From NCBI RefSeq assembly GCF_000002995.4, contig NW_025062476.1, positions 1,309,501-1,373,500 on the forward strand: a DNA stretch of 64,000 bases. Direction: 5' to 3'. Each line of letters opens with the position of its first letter. Position 1 is the first letter of the stretch. Source of the stretch: Brugia malayi. Lineage: Eukaryota > Nematoda > Chromadorea > Rhabditida > Onchocercidae. Position numbers and translations under genes: made by a program. Shown piece by piece: positions 42,801 to 54,480 of the stretch. The notes under the pieces were generated by a model that saw nothing but the letters and a program-made list of their open reading frames with translations, ran no database searches and was not told the DNA's origin.

Positions 42801-44951
42801 TTCATCATCATACTATATAGATTTCATAGCAATTTACAGAATATATGCTAAAATTTTAAATCATTAAAACGAACTTCCAAATTGCCCATACTCAAATCTC
42901 CTTCACTTTCCCGCATATTTTTCATCAGTTGTTCATTATCAGCAAATGCTTCTGGTACCAATTTGCAATAACTATGCTTCTCACTATTATCAAATTTCAC
43001 TGTGTCAAAATAAACCTGAAATTTTATAAAAACAAACTTAAAAAGAAAGGTAAAAGAAAATTCTTGTCAGACAGCAGTAGAGGAAGAGGAAAGAGACAGC
43101 GGGAGAGAGAAAGAAAAAAGGAAAGGGGAAGAAACGAAGAAAAAGAGAAGGGAAGAGTGAAAATAATTATGATAACTACGAAAACAAATAATGAATAAAC
43201 AAAAGGACAAGTCAATTACTAAAAAAAGTATTTCAACACAAAAACGAACCGAACCATCTTTGGTAACGTATCCATAACCATTATTTATTATTTTTTCTAC
43301 ATATGCAATAATTTCAGGAATGTATTCCGAAACACGAGTTAAAACAGTCGGTGGTAGCACATTCAGGGAAGCCATATCACAGAGAAACTCATTTTCATAT
43401 CTAAATTAGACCAACCATTCTTTTTTTTTTTTTTTTTTTGGAAAATATTTTAAAACAAAAAAAGATAGAAATGGAAAAAAAAAAGATAAAAGTACTAACT
43501 TTTTAGCAAGACGATCAAAAACAGCTAAGTCATTCACGGTGTGCTTGTAAAGTGAATCCAGCCAGTCAGATAGCACATCTTTTGCAGCATGCAGCAATTC
43601 ATTCTTTGACTTCTCTGTTTCTTGTTGTTCTGATTGCAGCAACGAACACTCTAACTTTTTCACCGCAACATTCACACTTGCACACTGTAAAGTTGCACTA
43701 ATTTTCTAAGAAACATTACTTTAATAAAATATTTCTGATTATCTTGATTCGTTTTCCACATGATGTAAAGAAATTTAATTTTTTGTTTTTCACTCAATAT
43801 AGCATAACATAATTTACCATATCAGCCAACATATTCTTTTTATCTGGATCAGTTTCATCTATACACTTATTCTTGAATTTATCCAATGCTGACAAAGTAT
43901 CCTTGATGACCTTTGTCATCGAAAGTTCACCAAATTTTCCAGAAGTATAATTTTCTAACAGATAAAGTTGACGAGCCCTGAAATCGTATTTTACTTAATT
44001 GTAGATTCTGATTGCAACAACGAACACTATAGCTTTTTCACCGCAACATTCACATCTGCACACTGTAAAGTTCATCAAGCCACAAAAAATATCATTTCCA
44101 AATAACAATTTACCTCTTAATAATTTTATCATCAATATCAGTTATATTCATTATATACTGTATATCATAACCAAAATAATCTTGCAAAACACGTCGAAGA
44201 ATGTCAAAAGAAAGATAGGCTCGAGCATGTCCAATATGTGAAGAATCATAAACTGTTGGTCCACAAATATACCATTTCACCTTAATTTTATCTCAATAAA
44301 ATTCAAAGAAGCAGAAACGAAAAAAAAAAATTATGGAAATAGCAACTAGTTATTTTTTTTTACTACCTGCTTAGGATTTAATGGCACAAAAAGTTCCTTT
44401 TTCCGTGTAAAGCTATTGTACAAACAAAGCTGAGGAGGTGTCCCTGCTGCCGGAGGCTTCCATGTTTTTTGTGGACGTCTTCCTACAAGCATTATAAGTT
44501 AATTTTTTCCAAATCATCAATATACCACTAAAAATTTATGCCAGCAATTTGAATTAATTAAAGCGAAGAAACTTCTCCAACAAAACAGTAGCTATAAAAT
44601 CGCAAAATGAAAAATCATAACAATATACCATCCTTTCCTAATCTTATTTCCAAAGCTCTCCTACAAAATCAATTACTATTCTGGATTTATTTCACTGTAT
44701 TTATTTTAACCATAGTCATGTTTCCTTTATATTATATTTATACGATTAATTTTTCATCATACAGTTGAAAAGTATGGTCAAAATATTTGTTTTATCAAAA
44801 CACATCCGTTATCTCTTGCTCATAAAATGTATATCATGAGAAATAAAAAAAAATATGCACAAATGTGTTTCAGATTTCAGTAATATAGAAGGACAAACAA
44901 ACCACTATCGATCACAGAACTAACTGCTTCGGTTCCATCAACCATAGTCAT
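39897..44951 (-). CDS. cars-1: Cysteinyl-tRNA synthetase, cytosolic, 17 exons
   Basis: Exons in transcription order: 44951-44903, 44482-44367, 44280-44114, 43977-43818, 43684-43500, 43400-43250, 43015-42875, 42784-42703, 42604-42483, 42218-42025, 41922-41817, 41708-41547, 41279-41152, 41033-40901, 40785-40612, 40491-40276, 39941-39897. Phases agree at every junction, for 776 residues. It charges tRNA-Cys with cysteine. Class I signatures are present: [18 protein letters not shown] with the HIGH box at 70-73, and KMSKS at 417-421. Expected zinc ligands are Cys61, the Cys of GWHIECSAM and the His of FPHHDNE. The C-terminal part has the eukaryotic [16 protein letters not shown] and [12 protein letters not shown] charged region. 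The start Met (949-951) is followed two codons later by another Met; the first is chosen because a splice acceptor lies 26 nt before it. An intron holds a damaged copy of the exon 5 start. Confidence 0.95.
44006..44072 (-). pseudogene. Decayed partial copy of cars-1 exon 5 in an upstream intron
   Basis: This 67-nt block matches 43,628-43,694 at 62 of 67 positions with no gaps. It includes the splice acceptor (AACTTTACAG) and the first coding codons (Cys-Ala, Val-Asn-Val-Ala-Val-Lys-Lys), but a TAG follows after 11 codons in the exon 5 frame and no donor is evident. It sits in the intron before exon 4. Use of this acceptor would end translation early. Confidence 0.8.
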
Positions 44952-44979
44952 GTTTCCACTGTTTAGTTTTATGTAGCCT
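44952..44979 (-). promoter_or_regulatory. Trans-splice-like acceptor of cars-1
   Basis: On the minus strand ACTTTTTGTAG ends 26 nt before the ATG. It is a good nematode 3' splice site, consistent with spliced-leader addition, though a 5' UTR intron cannot be excluded. Confidence 0.5.
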
Positions 44980-46613
44980 ACAAAAAGTTGCGCAATTATA
45001 ATTTCAATAATTAATGGCCTAATTAGCGGATGTAAGCCGAAGATAATTAAGCAACTCATTAATAGTTTACATGACATATTTGTCTAAGCAATCATCGTAT
45101 TAATCACATATAGATTAGTGACTGGTGACAGATTGCTTAACTAAAATTATGTTATTCTATATTTCAAATAACAGATAATGTATTACAAGTATCATTTAAA
45201 GGTAGTAAAAAATTGCGAATAAAACTATAAAAATGACAAAAAAAAAAATTTAATCATGACTAAATTTAGTCATCTGCATTTTGATGACAAAAATCATTAA
45301 TTTACCTACCTTCTTTACATAATATCCCATCTGCTAAAATAGTATTGAACTAGAAAACAAGCAGAAAATTCAATGGAAAAAGTGACTATTATAAAGTAAT
45401 AAATTAACTTACAGCTATTTGTAACAGTAATTTTTGCTGCTAACTGTCCAAATAGCAGCTGAATTCGATTGGTTGAAAGCAACAGGACGTTGATGTAACG
45501 AAACGTATTTGTTTCAATTAATTTCGCAAAGATTTTCTTCCCCTTTTTACCAGTTTAATACTATCTAAATTACTATAATAATAACAATAATAATAGCCAG
45601 TAAAATATATTCAGTAGTAACTAGGAAAAACTCGTAATAATAATAATAATAGTAATGAAATAATTGTACCTCAAATTTATTCCCAACTGATATTTCTCAA
45701 TTAATCATACGACATCATATCATATCATCTTAAACGAATAATCAACAATAGCCTTATTGATTACCTGAAATCTAAATTATATTATTGATTACCTGAAATG
45801 TAAGTTATATTAATGATTACCTGAAATCTAAGTTATATTAATGATTACCTGAAATCTAAGTTATATTGATGATTACCTGAAATCTAAATTATATTATTGA
45901 TTACCTGAAATGTACGTTATATTAATGATTACCTGAAATCTAAATTATATTAATGATTACCTGAAATCTAAATTATATTAATGACTACCTGAAATCTAAA
46001 ACACATTATTAATTACCTCAAATCAACGTCGTATTCGCTACTGATATAATACTGATACGATGGATCTCATTGTGCACAATAATGCGACTCGTCCACATAT
46101 TTTTTTTTTTATTGAAAGTGATTTTCCGGTTTCTTTCTCCTGATTCTAGAAATTCTGGATGTCAAATTCGATAAAAAATGCATTAATGAAATGTCAAATT
46201 TAAAAAATTTCTTCGAAAGTAATAATTTTCGCATAAAAATTTTATAAAATTTCATATTAAAATTTAACAAATACATGAAATTTCTTCATTTCTTTCCTGC
46301 TCTCTTTCATTTCTATGTTATTTTCTATGCTATTCATCTATTGAATGAACTGCTCAACTAATGTTATGCAAATTTATTGTATTTTTAGGAAATTTCAATT
46401 ATTTCTATTTCCTTCTATAAATTTCAATCGATTAATTCATTCAAATTATATTTTAAAGAGAAGAAAATTTTAAATAGTTAGTCATTTTGATTAATTTCTT
46501 TTTTTACGACTGTAACTAAGTGATTCAGTGAATTAATCAAGCAATTAAGCAACAATTGTATTATTTTTGATTAGTAAAATTTTTTTGAGAGTTACTAAAT
46601 TTGTTAATCTGAA
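44980..46613. other. Divergent intergenic region, cars-1 / MSP gene
   Basis: Upstream of both genes. It includes a less AT-rich block at 45,420-45,530 with GATTGGTTG (a CCAAT-type site) and an interrupted inverted repeat (CAGCTATTTG ... CAAATAGCAGCTG), plausible as promoter sequence, and the 28-bp tandem array at 45,756-46,024. Confidence 0.4.
45756..46024. repeat. 28-bp tandem array, about 9.6 copies
   Basis: Unit approximately ATTGATTACCTGAAATCTAA followed by ATTATATT, with C/G variation in CTAA/GTAA and A/G in the next position. The array lies between two divergent genes. Confidence 0.92.
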
Positions 46614-47686
46614 ATGTTCGACGGATTAGATGAAAGTAATAGCTTAGAAAGTAAAACAGCAGGTGATACGCCAGATTTTGAAGTTCAATTAATACCATCG
46701 TGGATCATTTTTACAGCTATTGATAATTATCAAATTCCTCAATATACTTCCTTCAAGGTAAATTATTTGTAAGATTTTAATTTAAAAAGTTGTGTTTGTT
46801 ATTGAATTTTTCAATAATTTTTAATTTTTGTTCCCAAAATTTTTAATTTTGTTATCAAAAAGAAAAAAAAAAAGAAGTACTGTAATGTGTGCTTGTATGA
46901 TTTTAAATACTTTTTTTTCCGTTTTAATTTGGAGTGTTTTTTTTTTTTTCAACGTTTAAATTTAAAATTTAATTTAAAACTCATAACATTATGATAGTTT
47001 ATTTGAAATTTATGATTTTTTTTTTTCATTGGTATTTTGTAAGTCTAATTTTGTAAAAATTTCAAAAATTTTATACAGATAAAAAATAGTGATCCAATAC
47101 CCATCGTATATCGTATACGAACGCGAGAACGCTCATTTCCTCGTTTTTCTAAATGTCATGGATATTTGGAACCAAATGAGGAAGATGAAGTATACATATT
47201 GATACCTACCTCAGATTTTTGGCCTCGTGATCCCGCTGAATATGCTGGTCGTCGTCATAAAGTGGTTGTCGAGAATTTAACCGTTCCTATGAATACATGT
47301 AAACCGAAGAATAAAAATGAAGCTAGTGCAACTTCAAGTAAGTAAAATTGTAATTAAATTAGGAAAAAATATTTTGATTAGCAAAACTTTGAATTAAAAA
47401 AGTTCAAACTAAAATTACAAAATTTCAACTAACTATTCTAATTCATCATTATCATTCCAATAATTTTTGTTTTTTTTGTTTTTTTTTTTCATCTAATTAT
47501 GCAAATTTCTATTTTTTTAATAATTTTCTGTATATTTGTTTAAAATTAACTGCTAAATTTATGGTTCCAATTACAGCGATGATATTCAAAGCAACACCAC
47601 CATTGACACGAATGTATACCAAGCTTAATATATTATTGCCGAAAATAGTAGATAATAATAGTTCGGAAACAAGTACCGAAACATAA
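46614..47686 (+). CDS. MSP-domain protein, 3 exons
   Basis: Exons 46614-46757, 47079-47337 and 47577-47686, GT-AG introns with matching phases, for 170 residues. The middle of the protein (about residues 22-115) fits an MSP (major sperm protein) immunoglobulin-like fold: VQLIPSWIIFTA at its start, then YTSFKIKNS, IVYRIRTRE, the Pro/Glu turn LEPNEEDEVYILIP and RRHKVVVENLTVP at its end. MSP domains occur in nematode sperm cytoskeletal proteins and in VAP-type membrane tethers. I see no transmembrane helix, so a soluble nematode MSP-like protein is likelier than a VAP. The N-terminal 21 residues and the Asn/Ser-rich tail are not recognisable. A poly-A signal AATAAA lies at 47,815-47,820. It is divergent from cars-1. 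The exact family member is not identified. Confidence 0.82.
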
Positions 47687-48059
47687 ATTGTATCAGTGCA
47701 TAAGAATTGCAATGTAATTGAATTTCAGTAATTTACTACAATTTGAATATATTAAAGAAATTTATAGCTGACCACTTCAATATATTTGATAATCTTGACA
47801 AAAAAGAAAACAAAAATAAAAATATGATTAATTTATATGATTTTTCTTCGTGAATTGGCATGGCATGATTCTTTCTAGCTCATCTCGAAACAGATCTTAT
47901 GTGTATTTTCAAAGATGATAATAGAATTAGGGTTAATATTTTTATCTCTAAGCTTCTCGATTTGAGTCTAAAATGGATCACTGATGATGTCGATATGTTC
48001 AAGATTGAGGAATCAATTAATGAAATACTTGTATCTTTTATTGATAACTTTTATTGCGG
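47687..48059. other. Spacer after the MSP gene
   Basis: Presumed MSP-gene 3' UTR followed by sequence that may be the 3' portion of the neighbouring retrotransposon relic. No coding pattern is clear. Confidence 0.3.
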
Positions 48060-49320
48060 TAGACAATAGTGGATTCATCATACTAGCGAAATTTAGATAA
48101 AGTGTTAATCTTTTTCAAGATTTGATCCTAAGCGTATCAATGTCCTAAGTAAGTAGCAGGTGTTTATAATTCCATTATGGAGTTTTCTGAATGCCTTTGC
48201 TAATCTGTCATCAATCTCTTGGTCGATCTCGGCAAGATGATGCTTTTTAGATAGCTAAACTCGTGGACTGATGTTGGCTTAATTTCGCTTAAAGTAATAT
48301 GAAGATGATGATAATATACCTGTAGTGAGAGCTGCTGTAGAATTTCTGTCTTCTTTTAATTGAATTGTATCTTAAAAAGCTTTACAACTTCTGTAAAGCA
48401 GTATATGCTGCAAGTAGCAACAAAGCGGCTTTGTCCGCAAAAAAGCAGTTTTCAGATATGATAGTTTAGAATTTTGATTAAGGTTAAATAAGTTACTATC
48501 AGTATAATATCGAGTAAACAGTATTTTCTTTGTTGAAGTCTACTGTGACTCTTTGGAGTAGTATGCTTAAGAAGATATAAATATAAAAACACAATCTTCT
48601 TTACAAGTTTGACTTGAAGGTTATTTGGAAGGAAATTGTCTCAAAATATAGTAATTTCAAAATTGCTGACTTTTAAACTTTCCTTGGAATGTCACCTCTT
48701 TTAAGTTTGATTTGAAAGTGGAAAAATGAAGATTGACTTTGCATCACAAAAAGTGGTTATCCATTTGACATTCTACACTAGCTATTACTTTCAGTATGAC
48801 AAATATTATGAATTCTTCTTTGGCGCACTAAAATATAGACGATATCTTGCTTGTTTAGATCAAAGATGCATTTAAATTATCATTAAACTAGTTTTTCGTA
48901 CAAAAAAAAAAAAATGACATTTATGATCTTTACAATTTTTAGCATCATGTTTATCTAGTATTCTTTTCTTTTTTTTTTTTTTTTTCCAACCTTCAAAGTA
49001 CTTTCCTACTCTAAAATTAAAGTTGCCATTGATTACGACTTTATTATTTGTGGGATTTTTTGGTTGGAACAAAGAAAGTCGCTATAAATATTATATAGTT
49101 TTCTATATAATTATTACTTTGACAAGTTGAAGTGTAAATACTTAGAAAGACAACAGTGTTGTTTATTATGTAATGGAAGATGTAAAGAGATTACAAATGA
49201 TCTATTGGAAAATGAATAAGCTTGAAATCGATTTACTTTTTAGTCATGAAACTAATTCCTTAAGGGTAAAATTCTGTTTCCGGTTTGTCCGACCAGAAGA
49301 GCATACTTTGTGGTTACCTT
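48060..49320 (-). mobile_element. Decayed non-LTR retrotransposon (endonuclease-RT), minus strand
   Basis: Read on the minus strand in shifting frames, the order matches a non-LTR retrotransposon ORF with an APE-type endonuclease and then a reverse transcriptase. First come MLFWSDKPETEF (49,263-49,310), VVFLSIYTS (about 49,129-49,160) and VVINGNFNFRVGKYFEGW (48,987-49,040), comparable to the SVYAP and GDFNA-VGK endonuclease blocks. The RT block YTDSNLFNL (48,483-48,512) follows, then a remnant where FADD would be, then KKTEIL (about 48,340-48,357), VHEFSYL (48,247-48,270) and EIDQEIDDRLAKAFRKLHN (48,163-48,233), which fits the RTE/CR1-type VDxFTYLGS...IDDEV..RISKA. Stops and frame changes are frequent and the catalytic motif is lost, so it is long dead. 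The clade is not certain. Confidence 0.7.
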
Positions 49321-50000
49321 TTGATGCAACGAATTCACTGTGAACAGCAATGTCATCATGTAGTGATGAACAATTGGAGTAGAAGGACATTCGCGACAAC
49401 CATTATTTGCAGTACGAGCGCAGTTTCATGTTTCAACCTGAAACAATCAGTTTGGAAACATTTTTGGGTGCAACTATATGCTTTTTCCTTTGTTTTGGTT
49501 TGACCGTAATAAAAAGAACCGGTTAACCACGGTTAGCTAACCGGATCGAACGTGAAGATAAACCTGATAAGGCTGCTTTTTTTTCGAAGTTCATCTCTTA
49601 GACCAAGCAAACTTGGAGGATGGCAGTAAAATCCTCGGATCGTAGATTTTCTTGGACGGATAGTATCATTTGCCCAGTTTTGAAGTCAGAGTTGATAGAC
49701 TGAATTCTTCTAGGTTAATTGCCCGAAAGCTAATAATGCCATCCTACCCATTCACACATTTGATTTAAACCTTCAAATTGAAATCTTTCTATTTTAAGAA
49801 ATCCTATCGGAAGTATATGCCATTGCCAGCATAGTTTGCAACTTCAACGGGGGCACATAAGGGCACGCAAGCTCTTTTCCCCATAACAAGGGCTGTGTCT
49901 AGGGTTAAGTATACAATAATATTAGCATGCTACGATCCTCCCTCATTACTCTACCCTCTGATGACGAGCAGGTGTCCGCAAAGGAAACATAAATTTAAAT
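49321..50000 (-). mobile_element. Possible 5' part of the same retrotransposon relic
   Basis: This stretch has more G+C than its surroundings, lies immediately upstream (minus sense) of the endonuclease remnant and ends near a sharp drop back to AT-rich sequence at about 49,995. No protein motif is secure, so assignment to the element rests on position and composition. Confidence 0.3.
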
Positions 50001-51850
50001 TATATAGAAATATGCTTTAAATGTCTAAAATCATATTTTTCCATTGATTTTTACTAAAACAATCACTTTCTTCAAGTTTAATAATTTTTCCTCATTATAC
50101 GCTATTGATAATTTTGATTGAAATTTTTTCAATTTAATTTATTTTTTTATTTTTAATTTTAAAACAAAAAATTTTTTCTATTTAAAAGAGCTTTTTACTT
50201 CATATAGGCATTATCAGAAAAGTAGAATTTTATCCTTCATTTTGTTTAATTTACATTCATTTTATCACCCTTATCAATAATATAAAGATTTTAAAAGTTT
50301 TTTCGTTTTTTCTCTTTTTTACTTACATCACTAATATTTCCTCTAATTTCTTAGAATTAGTTTCTAACTAAATTGAATGCTTATTCTTTTCTTTTTGATC
50401 ATTCTTTTCTTTTTTTTTTGATTTTTGATCAATCAGCGGTTATAATATTATTATTATTTTCAATGGTAAAACTATTCATATTATTTTCTCTTTTCTAGTT
50501 TTTCTTCTTGCTTTTTTGTTTTTCTTTTTTCTATTTGAAATATGGTTAGTATTTTCTTCCTGTAAAATATTATTGTTTCTTTTGAAAATTTTAAAACTTT
50601 TCAAATTCGTCCTATTACTAATCTCTTTTGCTTTCAAATAATACAGTAATGCAAATGAATATGATATCATGAATTTCTCTTATTCTTTTTTCCTCTTTTC
50701 AAATTAATGCATTCATTGATGAGAGGAGAAAAAATTGAGAAATCTTAGAAAGTTTTCAATTCTTTTAGAAAATTTAAAATTTTTGACATGTTTAAGATAG
50801 CACAAATTTAAAATAATTATGCATCGGGGTTTCGATTTATAATTCGCATAGCATTCTTACAATAATCCATTATTGGATAATCGAAAACTTCAGCTTTGAA
50901 ATTCTCAAGAAGTAACTCCATCAACTAAATTTTCTAAAATACCAAGTTTTCATGATAACAGTGAAAGAAAAAAGAAAACAAAAAAACTAATAAAGATGCA
51001 ATGAATACTTCTAGTTGAAATGATAAACAAAACACTGAAATATTTTTGTATACAATCAAAGAAAAGAGTAAAAAATTTTATCAATTAAACGATATGTTAA
51101 CATTAAGCAATAAAACTAGTGAAATAAAAAAGAAACATTCACAAAAAGAAGCATGTGGCATACACACGCAATTCTCGAACAACTTAAATTACCACAAACA
51201 AAAAAAGAAATCAAATTTTGCTTAATCAATCTCGACTAAATTTCACCACACATGATTTAGCTCTTTAAATCTTTTCAAGTTCAATTTTTTCAAATACTTT
51301 GAGAAATATGATTACTTTTTGTAAAAGTGAAGCTGAATTGTAAATTCCTTTGAGTGAAATAGATACAACGTTTAATAAACTCAATGATAGCCATTTATAT
51401 GTATGGAAGAATTAAGGAGAAGATGAAAGATTATATGAATCATTTTTCATTCACAAGTTTTATTGGATTATAAGTATTTTTGAGATACGAAAAGAAAATG
51501 CAATTAAAAAGGCAATTCTATTTAAAATTTTCAATTTAAAATGGGGATATGGATTTGATGAAAAACAATTTCAAAATATTAAAAAAATTTATACAATTTA
51601 GCGTAAACACATAGGAGGAAAACTTTACCAATTATTACACAAATTTAACATTTATCCTTGATTCAAAGAAATTTAAGAATTAGAAAGAGATTACTATACA
51701 GATGTATAGCAGAGTAAAAACATTCTAAAAAGTCACTATATACTTTGTTTCTGATCATTTATTATGAAATACAAAATAAATACTTTGAGAAATTTTAATA
51801 CCTCTTAATCTCTTCTCTCTCGAAAAAAAAAAAAAAAAAAAAAAAACATA
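50001..51850. other. AT-rich region with one candidate exon
   Basis: No recognised gene. The only protein-like stretch is the 36-codon segment at 50,817-50,924 listed separately. A poly-A run lies at about 51,823-51,846. Confidence 0.35.
50817..50924 (-). CDS. Candidate 3'-terminal exon of an unidentified gene
   Basis: On the minus strand an acceptor AAAATTTAG opens a 35-codon frame ending in TAA. It encodes LMELLLENFKAEV, then FDYPIMDYCKNAM and RIINRNPDA. The composition is mixed, unlike the Phe/Lys/Asn-rich chance frames around it. I could not find partner exons at higher coordinates with confidence, and I do not recognise the family. It may be a chance frame or a relic. Confidence 0.22.
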   Translation of the reverse strand: MMELLLENFKAEVFDYPIMDYCKNAMRIINRNPDA

Positions 51851-51861
51851 ATTAGGGCCGT

Positions 51862-52695
51862 GACCAATTAAAAATTTTATTAATTTCGCTACTAAAATAT
51901 TGTTAAAACTTTAATAATAAAGTTTTTTCTAAATTTTATTTCATTATTATTACTGTGAAGTGACCAAACCGAACATGACCATCCCGCAAAGAATGCATAT
52001 AAATAATCAATAAAGTTGAAAATATCTGTTTTTTTTTTTAACGAATTAATAAACATAAATAATTTTAACACTTAAATAAAATAAAATTTGACATTATCAG
52101 AACTTATTTCCTTATTAAATATACAAAAAATCTTATAATTAGTGAGATTTTTTGTATATTAAAAAAATATTTTTTTTCACCTTTATTCATTATTTTATAT
52201 GTATTTTTTGGGTGCTGGTCATATTCCGTTTGCTTACTTCGCAGCAATAATAACAAAATAAACTTTAAAAAAAACCTAATTATTAAAATTTTTAACAATA
52301 CTTCAGCAGCGAAATCAATAAAATTTTTAAAAAGTCATGATTTTAATTTATTTTTGCAATTAAAATTAGTTTTTAATAAAATTTTATCTTTGTTTTTTTT
52401 TTTTTTGAAAATCTTACAAATTGTAAGATTCTTTATATTTTAAACCAATAAATAAGTTCTAAGAATGTTAAATTTTATTTTATTTGAGTGTTAAAATTAT
52501 TTATGTTTATTAATTCGTTAAAAAAAAACAGATATTTTCAGCTTTATTGATTATTTTATATGCATTTTTTGGGTGCTGGTCATGTTCGGCTTCACAGTAA
52601 TAATAATGAAATAAAATTTAAAAAAAAAAAAACTTTATTATTAAAGTTTTAACAATATTTCAGTAGCGAAATTAATGAAAATTTTAATTAATCAT
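51862..52695. mobile_element. Foldback/MITE-like repeat, three copies, two in inverted orientation
   Basis: An element of about 250 bp occurs inverted at 51,862-52,112 and direct at 52,446-52,695, with a shorter direct copy at about 52,171-52,340 between them. Shared blocks include GAATTAATAAACATAAATAA, TTTTGGGTGCTGGTCAT and TTCAGTAGCGAAATTAAT. Perfect hairpins sit at two inner ends: a 16-bp stem at 52,118-52,133 with 52,145-52,160, and a 10-bp stem at about 52,412-52,432. No open frame is present. Multiple copies, inverted order and terminal hairpins suggest a non-autonomous foldback element nested in itself. Confidence 0.6.
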
Positions 52696-52699
52696 GGTT

Positions 52700-53393
52700 T
52701 TGAAGTTTACAAATTTGAAATTTTAAAGAATTATAATATAAATTTGAACTTATTGGGGATTTTCTCTGGTGCTATACCTTCGGTCGATATTTTGGGGGCA
52801 AAATTCTTCTCACAATAACATCATTATTTATTTGAAATATCAATTTAGGATGATAACTAATTATTGAAATGCGAAATTCAAATTTTTTAACACAAATCAT
52901 GAATCAATAAATTTCTGTGAATCACTAATACAGAATTGAATTTTAATATCAATATTAGCTTTGATACCTTGCAAAATATTTTGTTGACATCATATTCAAT
53001 TAATTTCAGTAGTGAATTTATTAAAAATGCAATTTTCGAAATATTAGGTTTTTACAAAATTGAAATTTTAAAGAATTATAACATAATTTTGAACTTTGGA
53101 GATGGGGTATGGGATTTTTTATGGGTTTTTCTCAGGCGCCATACCTTCGGTCGGTAATTTGGGAGCAAAATTCTTCTCATAATAATATCATTATTTATTT
53201 AAAATATCAATTTAAAATGACAATTATTGAGATATTGTTTTTATTATTGAAATATTGATTTTAAATTGTTTATTATAAATCTATCAATAAGTCAATAAAA
53301 TTTTGTGAATTGCTAGTACAAAATTGAATTTTTATATCAATTTTAACTTTAGTAGCTTCAAAATAATTTGATGACATCATATTTTTTTATTAA

Positions 53394-53395
<2 letters not shown>
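52700..53395. repeat. Direct repeat of about 350 bp, two copies
   Basis: Copies at about 52,700-53,000 and 53,049-53,395 share TTTTAAAGAATTATAA, CATACCTTCGGTCG (ATACCTTCGGTCGATATT in the first), GCAAAATTCTTCTCA and TGACATCATATT, in the same order with moderate divergence. A third, inverted and more diverged piece lies at about 58,310-58,540. No coding pattern was seen, so it is a dispersed or tandem repeat family. Confidence 0.65.

Positions 53396-53428
<33 letters not shown>
53393..53428. repeat. (TA)n microsatellite
   Basis: About 15 TA units, marking the end of the second 350-bp repeat copy and the start of the compositionally different right part of the window. Confidence 0.85.
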
Positions 53429-53430
<2 letters not shown>

Positions 53431-54480
53431 GCAAATATTATGTATATTAAGTGGGGCAATTTAATTCGTTGAGTCATTGACCAGGTAAGAAAGAAATTTA
53501 TGACTTTGATAACCAATTATTCATCCATTCAATTTGCTAATTTCAGCATTTTCAAGTAATGTTACAGTCAACGCACTTTGCTTTGTAATTTCATATATGT
53601 AAAATTAAATTTTTATTTAAAATTGCATTAAACTAATTATGTTAAGTTAATTGGTTGATAGATATGCTTTGTCAACTGCCAGCTGATTACTGCCTCCGTC
53701 ACTGGTTGTCGTTTTTGCATTAATTATATTGTATAATTTTTCACAGATTGATTCAATTCTTCATAAGGATTTTCAGATGACCTTCCGATAGCCTGTTTAA
53801 TTATTAAATAGCGTTTCATGGTATACCTTCTAAAGTTTATTTTGAAAGTAATTGTCAACAAAACTCTAAGCAATGCAAAACTGAGTGAAAAGACACATTT
53901 TACACACTGAAGGAATAATAAACACAAATAATTGAACAAAATATGAAAAAGAGACAAATGGAGAAATCGAACTGCTTTAAGAAATCTTTAAATGGCTAAA
54001 ATTTAGTGAGTTTCAGTTAAATTAGTAAACAAAATTTTAATGTGAATTTGAAAAGCTTTGTTTACTTCAAATTTCAAACGATGAAATGAAACTAAGGAAC
54101 AAATGTAAGCTCTCACTGTACCATTTCTTTGAAAGTCATCAAAATCGATAAGTTTACTAATTGCGCAGTGGAAATTTACCAAGAAAATGAATGGAGAAAG
54201 GAAAATAAAGCAATTTTGAATTGCTTTATTAAATATTTCGAAAGAAAAAGGCTGCAGTTCTGAATATTGGGCGATTTCTGACCGGAAGATCAAAAAACAA
54301 ACTGCGAATGAGAAATATTAAACATAAATAATTACTGAAAGCTATGAAATGTGTTGCAATAATAAAATATTTGATTAATACAAGCTATCCAAAATAGGTT
54401 TCAATTAATTCAAAATTAAAAATTGGGATTCTGGAAATAGAAATAAAAAGACATGTGAGGAAATCGTTTGATGTGAAAAA
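53429..54480. other. Region left of the visible palindrome, no gene called
   Basis: Contains minus-strand open frames of 77 and 96 codons (53,724-53,957 and 54,003-54,293) that are hydrophobic and lack recognisable motifs. It may be part of the left palindrome arm, but its partner would lie beyond the right window edge. Confidence 0.3.

Noticed and set aside
49261..49503. Plus-strand 72-codon frame as a Pao/BEL integrase fragment
   Set aside because: The His/Cys pattern is loose, while the minus strand of the same segment fits the endonuclease of a non-LTR element in order with the adjoining RT blocks.
54003..54293. Minus-strand 96-codon frame as a membrane receptor gene
   Set aside because: Hydrophobic residues reflect T-rich codons. 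I found no consistent exon set and no family motif.
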